NCBI GenBank assembly: GCA_963664635.1
Contig: OY761542.1
Location: 2,480,001-2,544,000, forward strand
Length of the DNA stretch: 64,000 bases
Source: VXNE01 sp963664635
Lineage (GTDB): Bacteria; Pseudomonadota; Gammaproteobacteria; Pseudomonadales; Azotimanducaceae
Direction of reading: 5' to 3'
Shown: one piece after another, positions 31,985-40,457 of the stretch
Position numbering within the stretch: the first letter of the stretch is position 1
Layout of the letters: every line of letters starts with the position of its first letter
Notes under the pieces: generated by a model
The model's database searches: none
Told to the model about the DNA's origin: nothing
What the model saw: only the letters and a program-made list of their open reading frames with translations
Translations under genes and position numbers: made by a program

Positions 31985-32257
31985 TCAGTCGGGCGGGTTG
32001 GAGCGGAAGTCAATGAGAACGTTGTGACCGGCCCAGGTGAGAGGGCCGAGCAAACAGATCAGGACGCGGTTTGCTCCATCGCCCTTGGGAACCTCCCGAA
32101 AGCGCGCGAGGTATCCGGCCTCAAAACACAGCTTGGCGTGGTAGCACACCTCTTCCGCGGAGAAGTGCGCCACTTCAGGTGGACGGCAGTCCGCGGTCGA
32201 GTCCTGCGCCTCGACATGCTCGAGCACCTTCTGGATCAGGCAAAGGTTACGTTTCAC
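31985..32257 (-). CDS. DUF2513 family protein
   Basis: A 90-residue protein with the ends typical of DUF2513: MKRNLCLIQKVLEHVEAQDS at the start and LGPLTWAGHNVLIDFR near the end. The middle region (VCYHAKLCFEAGYLARF) matches the winged-helix-like core. These proteins are common in prophages and genomic islands, and their function is unknown. The frame is complete and lies tail to tail with the HNH gene. I see no promoter. Confidence 0.7.
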   Translation of the reverse strand: MKRNLCLIQKVLEHVEAQDSTADCRPPEVAHFSAEEVCYHAKLCFEAGYLARFREVPKGDGANRVLICLLGPLTWAGHNVLIDFRSNPPD

Positions 32258-32311
32258 CGGACGACGTCTCCCATCGCGCCACCGGGTGCCAGCATGGCAT
32301 CGGCGCGAGGG

Positions 32312-32665
32312 TCAGACACGAAGGTGCGGCGGCTGTGGCGCTCCATCCCCGACCACGTCGCCCATGGAGCCGCCGGGGGCTGGCGGGTAGGGCGTGGGCT
32401 CGACGCTGGCCAGGGACTCCGGCAACTCGACGTGTTGCGGCCAGGCGACCACAAATCGCAACGCCGTGAGGAAGTCCGCCGGATCATGTGCCGGGTCCTG
32501 CAGCGCGACGGAACCCCAAGGGCAGTAGGCCATCATCGGCGGGTTGCCGACCGCGAGCGCGAGCTCGGCGGCTTGATGGTGGTTCCCGCCGACCTCGCCG
32601 GTAACGTCGTCCCAGACGATCTCGGCGGTCCCGACAGGTTCGCGGGCGATGATCGTGTGCTTCAC
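32312..32665 (-). CDS. Hypothetical protein in accessory island
   Basis: A 117-residue protein starting with GTG in the stop codon of the upstream HExxH gene (GTGA overlap), so translated with it. It begins VKHTIIAREPVGTAEIVWDD and contains GEVGGNHHQAAELALAVGN and a proline-rich tail. I recognise no family. The His pair could be functional. The coupled arrangement supports a real gene. Confidence 0.6.
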   Translation of the reverse strand: MKHTIIAREPVGTAEIVWDDVTGEVGGNHHQAAELALAVGNPPMMAYCPWGSVALQDPAHDPADFLTALRFVVAWPQHVELPESLASVEPTPYPPAPGGSMGDVVGDGAPQPPHLRV

Positions 32666-33219
32666 GGCCCGAATCGTAGCAGAAGCCCAACCGCGAAACT
32701 CACAAGCTCCGGATCGTGGATCAGCCGCTCGCCGATCACCTGCCGCCGGTACAGGCCGTGCGACAGGATCTCGAACACGCGGGCGGCAAGCTCCACCTCG
32801 CCCACTTCGCCCATGTAGTCGTCGTACCACTGGTCTTCACGGACGCGATACTTGGAGCCGTACTTCTTCGACCCCACCGCGCGCTCCTGCGAGCCGTCCG
32901 GCAGCCGCGTGCGGTCCCGGTAGAACTGGCGCCACGCCGCGTGAAAGCCCTCCACGCGGTACTGCAGGTGGTGGACGTACTCGTGCACCGACGTCGCCGG
33001 GTCCGCGTCGACGTGAAGCTCGGGCGGTCGCCGAAAGTGGTAGTAGGCGCCGCCGGCGTAACCGCTACGGCCCTGCACCACGGCGGGCATCGCGTTGCCG
33101 GCGCGCACCCAGGACGTGGGGACGAACGCCTCGACGGCGTCCTTGAGTCGCACCGTCGCCTGGCGCGAAACGCGGCCGCCGGTGCGCGACGCGACATTCT
33201 TGAGCCGTTCGGATTCCAT
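32662..33219 (-). CDS. HExxH putative metallopeptidase-like protein, phage-island type
   Basis: A 185-residue protein with the zinc-binding signature SVHEYVHHLQY (HExxH) around residues 95-105, preceded by YHFRRPPELHVDAD. Similar HExxH tails occur on phage head-morphogenesis proteins and ADP-ribosyltransferase-like toxins of prophages, so it may be the C-terminal remnant of a longer phage protein. The frame stays open upstream to 33432. The ATG at 33219 is chosen because the sequence before it looks less protein-like. It is coupled to the downstream hypothetical gene. Confidence 0.6.
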   Translation of the reverse strand: MESERLKNVASRTGGRVSRQATVRLKDAVEAFVPTSWVRAGNAMPAVVQGRSGYAGGAYYHFRRPPELHVDADPATSVHEYVHHLQYRVEGFHAAWRQFYRDRTRLPDGSQERAVGSKKYGSKYRVREDQWYDDYMGEVGEVELAARVFEILSHGLYRRQVIGERLIHDPELVSFAVGLLLRFGP

Positions 33220-33478
33220 GTGTCCCCGGCGCCCACTCTCCGCGATTCGGTCGCCGATGCCGTTTGCACGACCATCCGCCAGCTTCGACTCAACGACCAG
33301 ACCTGTTGTGAGGCAAGGGCCGAGTACGCCAAGGAGTACTGGAGCGGCCAAATCACTCTCGATTACCTGACCCGGCACGCCCCGTTTGTCGCGCGGGAAC
33401 TCGGTCGGCTGAACAGGTTGCTGCCGGGACACGGATAGCCCGATCGCTCCGATGGCGAACGGGCCTGATCCCGGGTCG

Positions 33479-34642
33479 TTACAAACCGTACAACTGCGTC
33501 ACGTTGCCGTGCGTGATGGCGTCGCGCTCGGCCGCCGGGACGCCCTCGAAGATCTCGTCGAGCACCTCCAGCGAACACGGCCAGGTCGAATCCACGTGGG
33601 GATAGTCGGAGCCCCACATCAGGTTGTCGACGCCGATGATCTCGCGCGTGAGGATGGCCGGCCGGTCGTCCTCGATGGTGGCGTGGAACTGCCGGCGCCA
33701 GACGTCGTGCGGCCGTTCGCCGGTGAACGCCTCCGAACGGAAGCGATGCTCGCGCTGCAGGCCCTGATCGACCCGGTTCAGCCAGTAGGCGATCCACCCG
33801 GCGTTGAACTCGCTCACCACGAACCTGAGCGTCGGGTGCCGTTCGGCGACACCGCGGCACATCAGCTCCACGAGGGTGCGTGAGATCGTGCTGGCCGTGT
33901 TGGCGTACTCGAACACGGAGTCCCGGTGCGCGTGCTTCTGGCGGTACTCCCGCGGCACGAAGGAGTTCGTGCCCACATGCATGGAGAGGGGGAAGCCGGC
34001 GTCTTCCGCCAGGGACCAGATGGGTTCGTATACGGGGTCCGAGTAGGGCCTGTCCGCCGGCGAGGTGCAGGGGATGCAACCACCCTTGTAGCCCATGGCG
34101 ATGACGCGCTCGAGTTCTGCGGCGGCGGCCTGCGGATCCTGCACGGGGATGGCCGCCAGGCCGTGGAGACGCCCGTTGGCGGCGGTGGCGTAATCGTGCA
34201 GCCAGTCGTTGTAGTTGCGCTGGCAGGCGACGAGCAGTTCGGTGTTCTCGAACGAGAACATGCCGAAGAAGCCGGGATACAGGAATTCGGCCGCGACGCC
34301 GTCGATGTCCTGGTCCTCGCCGCGGCGCGCACCGTCGCGGATGCCGGGGCGCAGTCCCGCGTAACCCCTGGCCAGGAGCTTCTTCGCCTCGGCGTCCGTC
34401 AGGTCGTCCACTTCGGGCTTGTGCCCCTCGCGGCGGTCGATGGCGACGCCGTTGCGCGTCCGCATCCCGGCCCAGCCCATGCGCTTGCGTACGCCGCGCG
34501 CCCCGAGGGCCGGAATCACGATGGCGTCGTCGTCCGTGCCGGCGCCGACCACGCGCGGGGCATCGTCGCCGAACCGTTCCGGCAGGCCTATGAATACGTC
34601 TTCCGCTTCCATGACGTGCGAATCCGCCGAAATCGGGTCCAT
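33479..34642 (-). CDS. Amidohydrolase (ACMSD-like, amidohydrolase_2)
   Basis: A 387-residue metal-dependent hydrolase or decarboxylase of the amidohydrolase_2 group. It starts MDPISADSHVMEAEDVF (in this group the N-terminal metal motif is often DxH, here DSH). Later ligands are likely in GFPLSMHVGTNSF, FVVSEFNAGW and NLMWGSDYPHVDSTWP, the last being the family hallmark. Relatives include ACMSD and o-pyrocatechuate decarboxylases and many uncharacterised proteins. The ATG at 34642 gives the family N-terminus. It is 80 bp downstream of the ThDP enzyme on the same strand, so a joint pathway on carboxylated substrates is plausible. Confidence 0.87.
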   Translation of the reverse strand: MDPISADSHVMEAEDVFIGLPERFGDDAPRVVGAGTDDDAIVIPALGARGVRKRMGWAGMRTRNGVAIDRREGHKPEVDDLTDAEAKKLLARGYAGLRPGIRDGARRGEDQDIDGVAAEFLYPGFFGMFSFENTELLVACQRNYNDWLHDYATAANGRLHGLAAIPVQDPQAAAAELERVIAMGYKGGCIPCTSPADRPYSDPVYEPIWSLAEDAGFPLSMHVGTNSFVPREYRQKHAHRDSVFEYANTASTISRTLVELMCRGVAERHPTLRFVVSEFNAGWIAYWLNRVDQGLQREHRFRSEAFTGERPHDVWRRQFHATIEDDRPAILTREIIGVDNLMWGSDYPHVDSTWPCSLEVLDEIFEGVPAAERDAITHGNVTQLYGL

Positions 34643-34722
34643 GCGCCTCTCCGTTGCTCCCTGGTGACCGCGCACTTTCGCGCATTCGCACGCGGGGCTC
34701 AAGCGAGCGGCGGCGCGTCGGG

Positions 34723-36366
34723 TCAGCCGAGGTACATGCCCCCGCCGCCGGGCGCCCAGTCTGGATCGACCCGGACGTGTACGACCGCCGGCGCATCGGC
34801 CGCCAGGGCGCGCTCGAGCGCCGGCCGAATCTCCTCGGGTCGCGTGACGGCCTCGGCGTGCCCATCCACCATCTCGGCGATCTTCTCGTATTTCGCCGGC
34901 AGCATGGCCCCGGCGGCGAGGTCCCCGTCGAAGCTGCCGTGCGCCATGCGGTGCCCGGCCACGCCCTGGTTGTTGAGGACGACGCAGACGATGTTGGCGC
35001 CGACCCGCTTGGCCGTCTCGATGTCGTTGAATGCGGCGCCGAAGGCGTAGTCGCCGCAGAACAGCACGCAGGGAGCATCGGGACGCGCCAGCTTCGCGCC
35101 GATCGCGTAGGGGACGCCGGTGCCCATGCAGCCCGTCGTGCCGGCGTTCAGCCGCGTGCGCATGCCGAAGCTCGGGATCATCGTCCGGGCGACCGCCATC
35201 GTGACCTCGCCCTCGGCCACGATCGAGGCATCGCGGGGCAGCACGCTGCGCACTTCTTCCGCCACGCGCGGCGGATGGATGGGAACCGCGGCGGGATCGA
35301 ACTGCTGCCGCAACCGGGCCTCGTTGCGATCGCGTGCCTGAGCGAGGGTGTCGAGCCACGTGCCGACTGCGCTCGTGAGGGCACGTCCGGCGAGCGCGGC
35401 GTCCAGCGCCTCCGCCGCGGTGCCGGCGTCCGCCACGATGCCGAGGGTCAGGTCGGCGCCGGAATAGAACTCTTCCTCCACGACGTCGACCTGGGCCAGC
35501 CGGACGCCCGGCGCCAGACGCTCCGGCGAGCCGCTGGCGAAGATCCAGTTGAAGCGTCCGCCGAGCATCAGGATGGTGTCGGCGCCGCGCAGCGCCGCGC
35601 CCCGCGCGGCGTTCATGAAGGCCGGTTGATCGTCTGGCAGCGTGCCTCGCGCCATCGGCGACGTCAGGTACGGGATGCCGCGGTCCACCAGCTTCTGTAT
35701 CGCCGGGCCCGCGTCGGCCCAGGCGGCGCCCTTCCCGAGGATGAGCAGCGGGCGCTCCGCCCCGGCGATCAGCTCGGCCAGGCGCTCAATGGCATCGGGC
35801 GCCGGCCGGGGTTTCTCGACCTGGAGCGGCCGGTCCCGGTAGCGCACCCGGGATTCGTCCACCTTGCCCTGGATCACGCTGTTGGGCAGGTCCAGGTAGG
35901 TCGCACCGGGCCGACCGGTCAGCGAGTGGCCGAGGGCGAGGTGCAGCAGATGGGGTATCTCGCGGGTGGCGTGCGCCTGCGCGAGCCACTTCGCGGCTGG
36001 CCGCGCGAACGCCATCTGGTCCGCTTCCTGGAAAGTCCCGAGGCCCGTGAGCGGAGCGTGGAAGGACCCCCCGAGGACGGTGAGCGGCATGCCGCTGGCC
36101 GTCGCGACGTACATGGGCGTCACCGTGTTGGTCATCCCGGGACCGCTGCCGACCGCGACCACGCCGGGCTTGCGCTTGATGTAGCCCCAGGCGGAAGCCA
36201 TGAAGCAGGCGTTCATCTCGTGGCGGCAGCCGATGAAGCGGATCCCCTCGCGATGTGCCGCGCCCATGGCCTGGATCATGGGGCCGGCGATGACGCCGAA
36301 CAGGGTGTCGACGCCGGCGCGCTTGAGCTGGCGGGCAAGCAGTTCGTTGCCGGTGACGTTGGACAT
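34723..36366 (-). CDS. Thiamine diphosphate-dependent enzyme (acetolactate synthase / 2-hydroxyacyl-CoA lyase-like)
   Basis: A 547-residue three-domain ThDP enzyme. The activating Glu is in GCRHEMNACFMASAWGY (about residue 50). The ThDP/Mg motif is GDYAFGAAFNDIETAKRVG ... VLNNQG near residues 415-445. GSGPGMTNTVTPMYVATASG is typical of the acetolactate synthase, oxalyl-CoA decarboxylase and 2-hydroxyacyl-CoA lyase group. It is not beside an ilvN regulatory subunit, so branched-chain synthesis is unlikely. With CoA-transferases nearby, oxalyl-CoA or hydroxyacyl-CoA chemistry is a reasonable guess. Confidence 0.88.
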   Translation of the reverse strand: MSNVTGNELLARQLKRAGVDTLFGVIAGPMIQAMGAAHREGIRFIGCRHEMNACFMASAWGYIKRKPGVVAVGSGPGMTNTVTPMYVATASGMPLTVLGGSFHAPLTGLGTFQEADQMAFARPAAKWLAQAHATREIPHLLHLALGHSLTGRPGATYLDLPNSVIQGKVDESRVRYRDRPLQVEKPRPAPDAIERLAELIAGAERPLLILGKGAAWADAGPAIQKLVDRGIPYLTSPMARGTLPDDQPAFMNAARGAALRGADTILMLGGRFNWIFASGSPERLAPGVRLAQVDVVEEEFYSGADLTLGIVADAGTAAEALDAALAGRALTSAVGTWLDTLAQARDRNEARLRQQFDPAAVPIHPPRVAEEVRSVLPRDASIVAEGEVTMAVARTMIPSFGMRTRLNAGTTGCMGTGVPYAIGAKLARPDAPCVLFCGDYAFGAAFNDIETAKRVGANIVCVVLNNQGVAGHRMAHGSFDGDLAAGAMLPAKYEKIAEMVDGHAEAVTRPEEIRPALERALAADAPAVVHVRVDPDWAPGGGGMYLG

Positions 36367-36484
36367 GGGGTGCTCCGCCGGGGATACGCCCGGAGCGTAC
36401 CAGTCAGGCGGCCTGGAGGTCGAAGCGATCGGCGGGCCGGTGATGGGGCATCACACGGAATACGTGCGCCCGTATTATGTGCCC

Positions 36485-36790
36485 ATGAACGTAACGCTGT
36501 CGATCGATCAGCGGGTCGTTGCCGATGCGCCGCGCAAGCTTGGGATGGACGCGGAGTCGGCAAGACGGCGGCTGCTGCCCTACTCGCGCTTCGAGATCAT
36601 CCAGCTTTCGCTGCCTGACATCTTTGCGGCCATCGACCTGCACCGGCTGCACGGAATATCGTTCTGGGACGGTCTGATCGTGCGCGCGGCACTGAACGGC
36701 AACTGCAAGAGGCTGCTGTCGGAGGACATGCAGAACGGGCGCGTGATCGAAACCCTGACGATCGAGGACCCGTTCGCAGCGCTCGCCTGA
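36485..36790 (+). pseudogene. Fused antitoxin/toxin remnant: VapB-like N-terminus joined to VapC PIN C-terminus
   Basis: The 101-residue frame begins MNVTLSIDQRVVADAPRKLG, like a ribbon-helix-helix antitoxin start. From about residue 38 it reads as the last two thirds of a PIN-domain toxin: IIQLSLPDIFAAIDLHRLHG, SFWDGLIVRAALNGNCKRLL, SEDMQNGRVIETLTIEDPF. The Asp in FWD and the SED motif are PIN active-site residues, but the first catalytic Asp (MLDTN region) is missing. An in-frame deletion between a vapB and a vapC explains it. It is probably inactive, although a short fused product would still be made. Confidence 0.65.
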
Positions 36791-36813
36791 GCGCCGAAGG
36801 GGCCGGTCCCCGG

Positions 36814-37833
36814 TCAGGTTTCGACCGCACCCCCGCGCGTTCGTTCCGGGAGCGGCTCGCACCAGCGGGCGATCGCGCGCGCCCAGTCGGGATCGTCGTT
36901 CGGACACGGCGCCAGCCGGAACTGCTCGCCGCCGGCCCGCAGGAACGTCTCCCGGCCGCGCATGCCGATCTCCTCCAGCGTCTCGAGGTTGTCCGCCGTG
37001 AAGGCGGGACACGCGACCGTCAGCGCGCGGACGCCCTGCGCGGGCAGTTCGGCAAGCGCCTCGTCGGTGTACGGCCGGAGCCAGGGCAATCGGCCGAGCC
37101 GGGACTGGAAACTCGTCAAGTAACGTTCGAGCCCGAGCTTCTCCGCGAGCGCCCGCGTGCTCTCCCGGCACTGGTGGCGGTAACAGGTGTCGTGCGCGAT
37201 GGACGCCGTTTCGCAGCAGTCGTCGCTGCGCAGGCAGTGCGACCCCGTCGGGTCCGCCTTCGCCAGGTGCCGTTCCGGGAGGCCGTGGTAGCTGAAGAGC
37301 ACGTGGTCCGCGGGCTCCATGGTCGAACGGATGCGCGCCGCCATGACGTCCACGAACGCCGGGTCCCGGTAGAAGGGCGGCATGACGCGCACCGGCACGC
37401 CCGCCAGATCCCGCACCCGCGCGATGGTTGTCGTGCGCGTGGAGTCGGCGTGCTGGGGGTACATCGGCACGAGGGAGATCTCGTCCACCGGGCCGAGTGC
37501 GGCGACGGCGTCCGCCAGGCTTGGCGAGCCGTACCGCATGCCCACGGCAACCGGCAGGTGCGTCCGCTCCCGCACGCGCGCCGCCAGCGCCTCGGTGTAG
37601 TGCACCAGCGGCGAGCCCGGCTCCCGGTCCCGCCAGATCGCCCGGTACGCCTCGGCGCTGCGCCGGGGCCGCGTCGGGAGGATGAACCCCGAGACGATCA
37701 GCCGGCGCAGCGGCCAGGGGACGTCCATCACGTACGGGTCCATCAGGAACTCGTCCAGGTACCGGCGCACGGACCCGGTGTCGCACCCGGCGGGCGAGCC
37801 GAGGTTCGCAAGCAGGACGCCACGGTCAGGCAA
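36814..37833 (-). CDS. hemH: Ferrochelatase
   Basis: Inserts iron into protoporphyrin IX, the last step of heme synthesis. 339 residues, normal length. The metal-handling His is in LFSYHGLPERHL and the catalytic Glu in CPAFTADNLETLEEIG. A cysteine-rich insert (HCLRSDDCCETA ... DTCYRHQC) could bind an iron-sulfur cluster, as some ferrochelatases do; that is inference. Start is TTG at 37833 with AGGAGA upstream. It is divergent from hisH. Confidence 0.94.
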   Translation of the reverse strand: MPDRGVLLANLGSPAGCDTGSVRRYLDEFLMDPYVMDVPWPLRRLIVSGFILPTRPRRSAEAYRAIWRDREPGSPLVHYTEALAARVRERTHLPVAVGMRYGSPSLADAVAALGPVDEISLVPMYPQHADSTRTTTIARVRDLAGVPVRVMPPFYRDPAFVDVMAARIRSTMEPADHVLFSYHGLPERHLAKADPTGSHCLRSDDCCETASIAHDTCYRHQCRESTRALAEKLGLERYLTSFQSRLGRLPWLRPYTDEALAELPAQGVRALTVACPAFTADNLETLEEIGMRGRETFLRAGGEQFRLAPCPNDDPDWARAIARWCEPLPERTRGGAVET

Positions 37834-37917
37834 GGCAGTCTCCTTGGTCGGTTAGGGACGATCGGATAGTATCCGCGCTCCCCCGCATGCTGTCAGCCCG
37901 AGGCGGGCAAGTACCCG

Positions 37918-38535
37918 ATGACCGTCATCGTCGACTACGACGCCGGCAACCTGCGCAGCGTCCAGCGCGCCTGCGCGGAAGTCGGCGTGCGCGCGGCGAT
38001 CACCAACGATCCCGAGTGCGTGCGCGGCGCGGAACGCGTGATCTTTCCCGGCGTCGGGGCCGCCGGAGCCGCCATGCGCAGCCTGCGCGCCCGGGAGCTC
38101 GACGGCGCGCTGACGGAAGCCGTACGCGGGGGTACGCCCGTCCTCGGCATCTGCCTCGGCCTGCAGATCTCTCTCGATCGCTCGCAGGAGAACGACCAGG
38201 AGACGCTCGGGCTGATGCCCGGGGAGGTCCGCCGGTTCGCGCTCTCGGACCCTGCGCTCAAGGTGCCGCACATGGGCTGGAACGAGGTCCGCGTCGTCCG
38301 CGAGCACCCCCTGCTCGACGGCATCGCTCCGGGCGACGAGTTCTATTTCGTGCACGCCTACTACCCCGTGCCCCGCGACGCCGACGTGGTGTGCGCCGTC
38401 GCGGACTACGAGGGCGACTTTTGCTGCGCCCTCGGCGCGGGCAACTATTTCGCGACGCAGTTCCACCCGGAGAAGAGCGGGCGCGTCGGACTGCGCCTCC
38501 TCGAACGCTTCGCCCGCTGGGATGGCCGTGCTTAG
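37918..38535 (+). CDS. hisH: Imidazole glycerol phosphate synthase subunit HisH
   Basis: Glutamine amidotransferase subunit of 205 residues that supplies ammonia to HisF in histidine synthesis. Nucleophile Cys is in GICLGLQISLD, and the His and Glu of the triad in ATQFHPEKSG. The start VIVDYDAGNLRSVQRA is characteristic. It overlaps hisF by 14 bases. No other his genes are adjacent. Confidence 0.95.
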   Translation: MTVIVDYDAGNLRSVQRACAEVGVRAAITNDPECVRGAERVIFPGVGAAGAAMRSLRARELDGALTEAVRGGTPVLGICLGLQISLDRSQENDQETLGLMPGEVRRFALSDPALKVPHMGWNEVRVVREHPLLDGIAPGDEFYFVHAYYPVPRDADVVCAVADYEGDFCCALGAGNYFATQFHPEKSGRVGLRLLERFARWDGRA

Positions 38536-39307
38536 CAAGCGCCTCATCGCCTGCCTCGACGTCCGCGACGGCAAGCTCGCCAAGAGCGTGCGCTTCGTCG
38601 ACACGAAGGACATCGGCGACCCGGTGGAGAAGGCGCGCGAGTACTACCTGGACGGGCTGGACGAACTCGTGTTCTACGACATCACCGCGTCGAGCGACCG
38701 CCGTTCGATCATTCTCGATGTCGTGGAGGCCGTGGCGGAGCAGGTGTTCATCCCGCTCTCGGTAGGCGGCGGCGTGCGGTCCGTGCGGGACGCGACGGAC
38801 CTGCGGCTCGCGGGCGCGGAGAAGATCAACGTCAACTCGGCGGCCGTCCGGCGCCCGGCGCTCATCGCCGAGTGCGCGGAGGCGATCGGCAACCAGAACG
38901 TGGTGCTCTCGATGGACATCCGCCGGGTCGGCGAGAGCGGCGAGTTTCCCTCCGGCTACGAGATCGTGATCGATGGCGGTCGGCGGCCGATGGGCATCGA
39001 CGCGCTGCGGTGGACGCTGGAGGGCGAGCGCCTCGGCGCGGGCGAACTCGTGGTCAACTCCATCGACGCCGACGGCACCCGCGACGGCTACGAGCTGCGG
39101 CTCACGCGCATGATCGGCGCAGCGGTGCGCATTCCGGTCATCGCTTCGGGCGGCGCGGGAGTCCCGGAGCACCTGTACGAAGTGTTGACCGAGGGCCGCG
39201 CGGACGCCGCCCTCGTGGCGTCCATGGTGCACTACGGCGACTACACGGTGAGCGGGCTGAAACGCGACCTGCACGACCGCGGCGTCAAGATGAGGATGTC
39301 CTGGTGA
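38522..39307 (+). CDS. hisF: Imidazole glycerol phosphate synthase subunit HisF
   Basis: TIM-barrel cyclase subunit (261 residues). First catalytic Asp is in LIACLDVRDGK; the second is in VVLSMDIRRV. Phosphate-binding loops are SVGGGVRSV and IASGGAG. The subtype differs from the usual gammaproteobacterial HisF: the FPSGYEIVIDGGRRPMGIDA insertion and the IGDPVEKAREYY segment resemble deltaproteobacterial-type HisF proteins as I remember them. The stop overlaps the ATG of the quinone oxidoreductase gene, giving a three-gene coupled run. Confidence 0.93.
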   Translation: MAVLSKRLIACLDVRDGKLAKSVRFVDTKDIGDPVEKAREYYLDGLDELVFYDITASSDRRSIILDVVEAVAEQVFIPLSVGGGVRSVRDATDLRLAGAEKINVNSAAVRRPALIAECAEAIGNQNVVLSMDIRRVGESGEFPSGYEIVIDGGRRPMGIDALRWTLEGERLGAGELVVNSIDADGTRDGYELRLTRMIGAAVRIPVIASGGAGVPEHLYEVLTEGRADAALVASMVHYGDYTVSGLKRDLHDRGVKMRMSW

Positions 39308-40293
39308 TGAAGGCGATTGTCGTGGACGGGGACTCCCTGGCCTGGGCCGATGCGGAGATTGGCGAGCCGGGGCCGGGCGAGGTGCGTATCGCCAACCGGG
39401 CCAGCGCCGTAAACCGGGCGGATCTCGCGCAGCGCCAGGGCGGATATCCGCCGCCGCCGGGGGCGAGCGAGATCCTGGGCCTCGAGTGCGCGGGCGTCGT
39501 GGAGTCCGTGGGAGAAGGCGTCACGCGCGTCGAGCCCGGCGACCGGGTGTGCGCGCTGTTGGCCGGCGGCGGCTATGCCGAACGGGTGCTGGCCCCGGCG
39601 GGCCAGGTGCTGAAGATCCCTGGCGACCTCTCGTTCACCGAAGCCGCGGCGCTCCCGGAGGTGTTCGCGACGGCGTATCTCAACCTGTTCGTCGAAGGCG
39701 GACTCCGCTTCGGCGAGACCGCACTGCTGCATGCGGGCGCGAGCGGAGTTGGAACCGCCGGCATACAACTCTGCCGCGAGTTCGGCAGTCCCTGCTTCGT
39801 GACCGCCGGCAGCGACGACAAGATCGCCCGCTGCGTCGAACTCGGTGCGTCCGGGGGCTGCAACCGTCACACCGAGCAGTTCGCGGACCAGGTCGCGGAG
39901 TGGACGGAGGGCGCCGGTCTCGACGTGATCCTCGATCCCGTCGGGGCGGCGTACCTGCAGGACAACCTGCGCAGTCTCAAGCCGGACGGGCGGCTCGTGA
40001 TCATCGGCCTGCTGGGCGGCGCCGACCTGTCCGTGCCGCGCGGTCTGGGCCTGATGATGATGCAGCGGCTGCGCATTGTCGGCTCCACGCTGCGGGCGCG
40101 GTCCATCGCCCGCAAGGCGGCCGTGATGGACGCGCTCAAGGAGCGGGTATGGCCGGCGATCGCGGCCGGCCGGATCCGCCCCGTGATCGAAGCCGTGGTG
40201 CCGATGCCGGACACGGACGGGGCGCACCGCTTGATCGCCGGCAACGAGACCTTCGGCAAGGTCGTGCTGGAGGTGCCCTCGACGGAGGTGTAG
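39307..40293 (+). CDS. NAD(P)H:quinone oxidoreductase (PIG3-type zinc-independent MDR)
   Basis: A 328-residue medium-chain reductase. The nucleotide-binding motif is HAGASGVGTAGIQLCREFG. N-terminal family features are NRADLAQRQGGYPPPPGAS and LGLECAGVVESVGEGV. Zinc-ligand cysteines are absent, as in quinone oxidoreductases. PIG3-type enzymes reduce quinones one electron at a time with NADPH. The ATG at 39307 shares its A with the hisF TGA; an in-frame GTG lies at 39304. Confidence 0.9.
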   Translation: MKAIVVDGDSLAWADAEIGEPGPGEVRIANRASAVNRADLAQRQGGYPPPPGASEILGLECAGVVESVGEGVTRVEPGDRVCALLAGGGYAERVLAPAGQVLKIPGDLSFTEAAALPEVFATAYLNLFVEGGLRFGETALLHAGASGVGTAGIQLCREFGSPCFVTAGSDDKIARCVELGASGGCNRHTEQFADQVAEWTEGAGLDVILDPVGAAYLQDNLRSLKPDGRLVIIGLLGGADLSVPRGLGLMMMQRLRIVGSTLRARSIARKAAVMDALKERVWPAIAAGRIRPVIEAVVPMPDTDGAHRLIAGNETFGKVVLEVPSTEV

Positions 40294-40332
40294 GGGACGG
40301 GCTTGTCCCGTCCCGGCGCGACCTGCGGTCGC
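40294..40332. repeat. Short palindromes after the quinone oxidoreductase gene, copy 2
   Basis: GGGACGGG-CTTGT-CCCGTCCC (40294-40314) repeats the palindrome at 10449. A second stem, GCGACC-TGC-GGTCGC (40318-40332), follows, and the same GCGACC/GGTCGC stem also occurs at 1559. It begins at the stop codon and could act as a terminator or REP element. Confidence 0.6.
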
Positions 40333-40457
40333 TGTGCAGTTCGCTGCCGCGAAACTGCCCTGTGGGCGGAGGTGTTCGCGGGGCGGTTCGGCGGCGCCGA
40401 ACTGCAACGCGAGTAGAATCGCCCGTTTCCGCGGCGGTCCAACGACGGGGCAGGGCA

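Noticed and set aside
33240..33438. Plus-strand protein-like stretch ending RELGRLNRLLPGHG
   Set aside because: It looks like a real C-terminus, but no start or upstream domain exists and the minus strand is also open; kept only as an observation.
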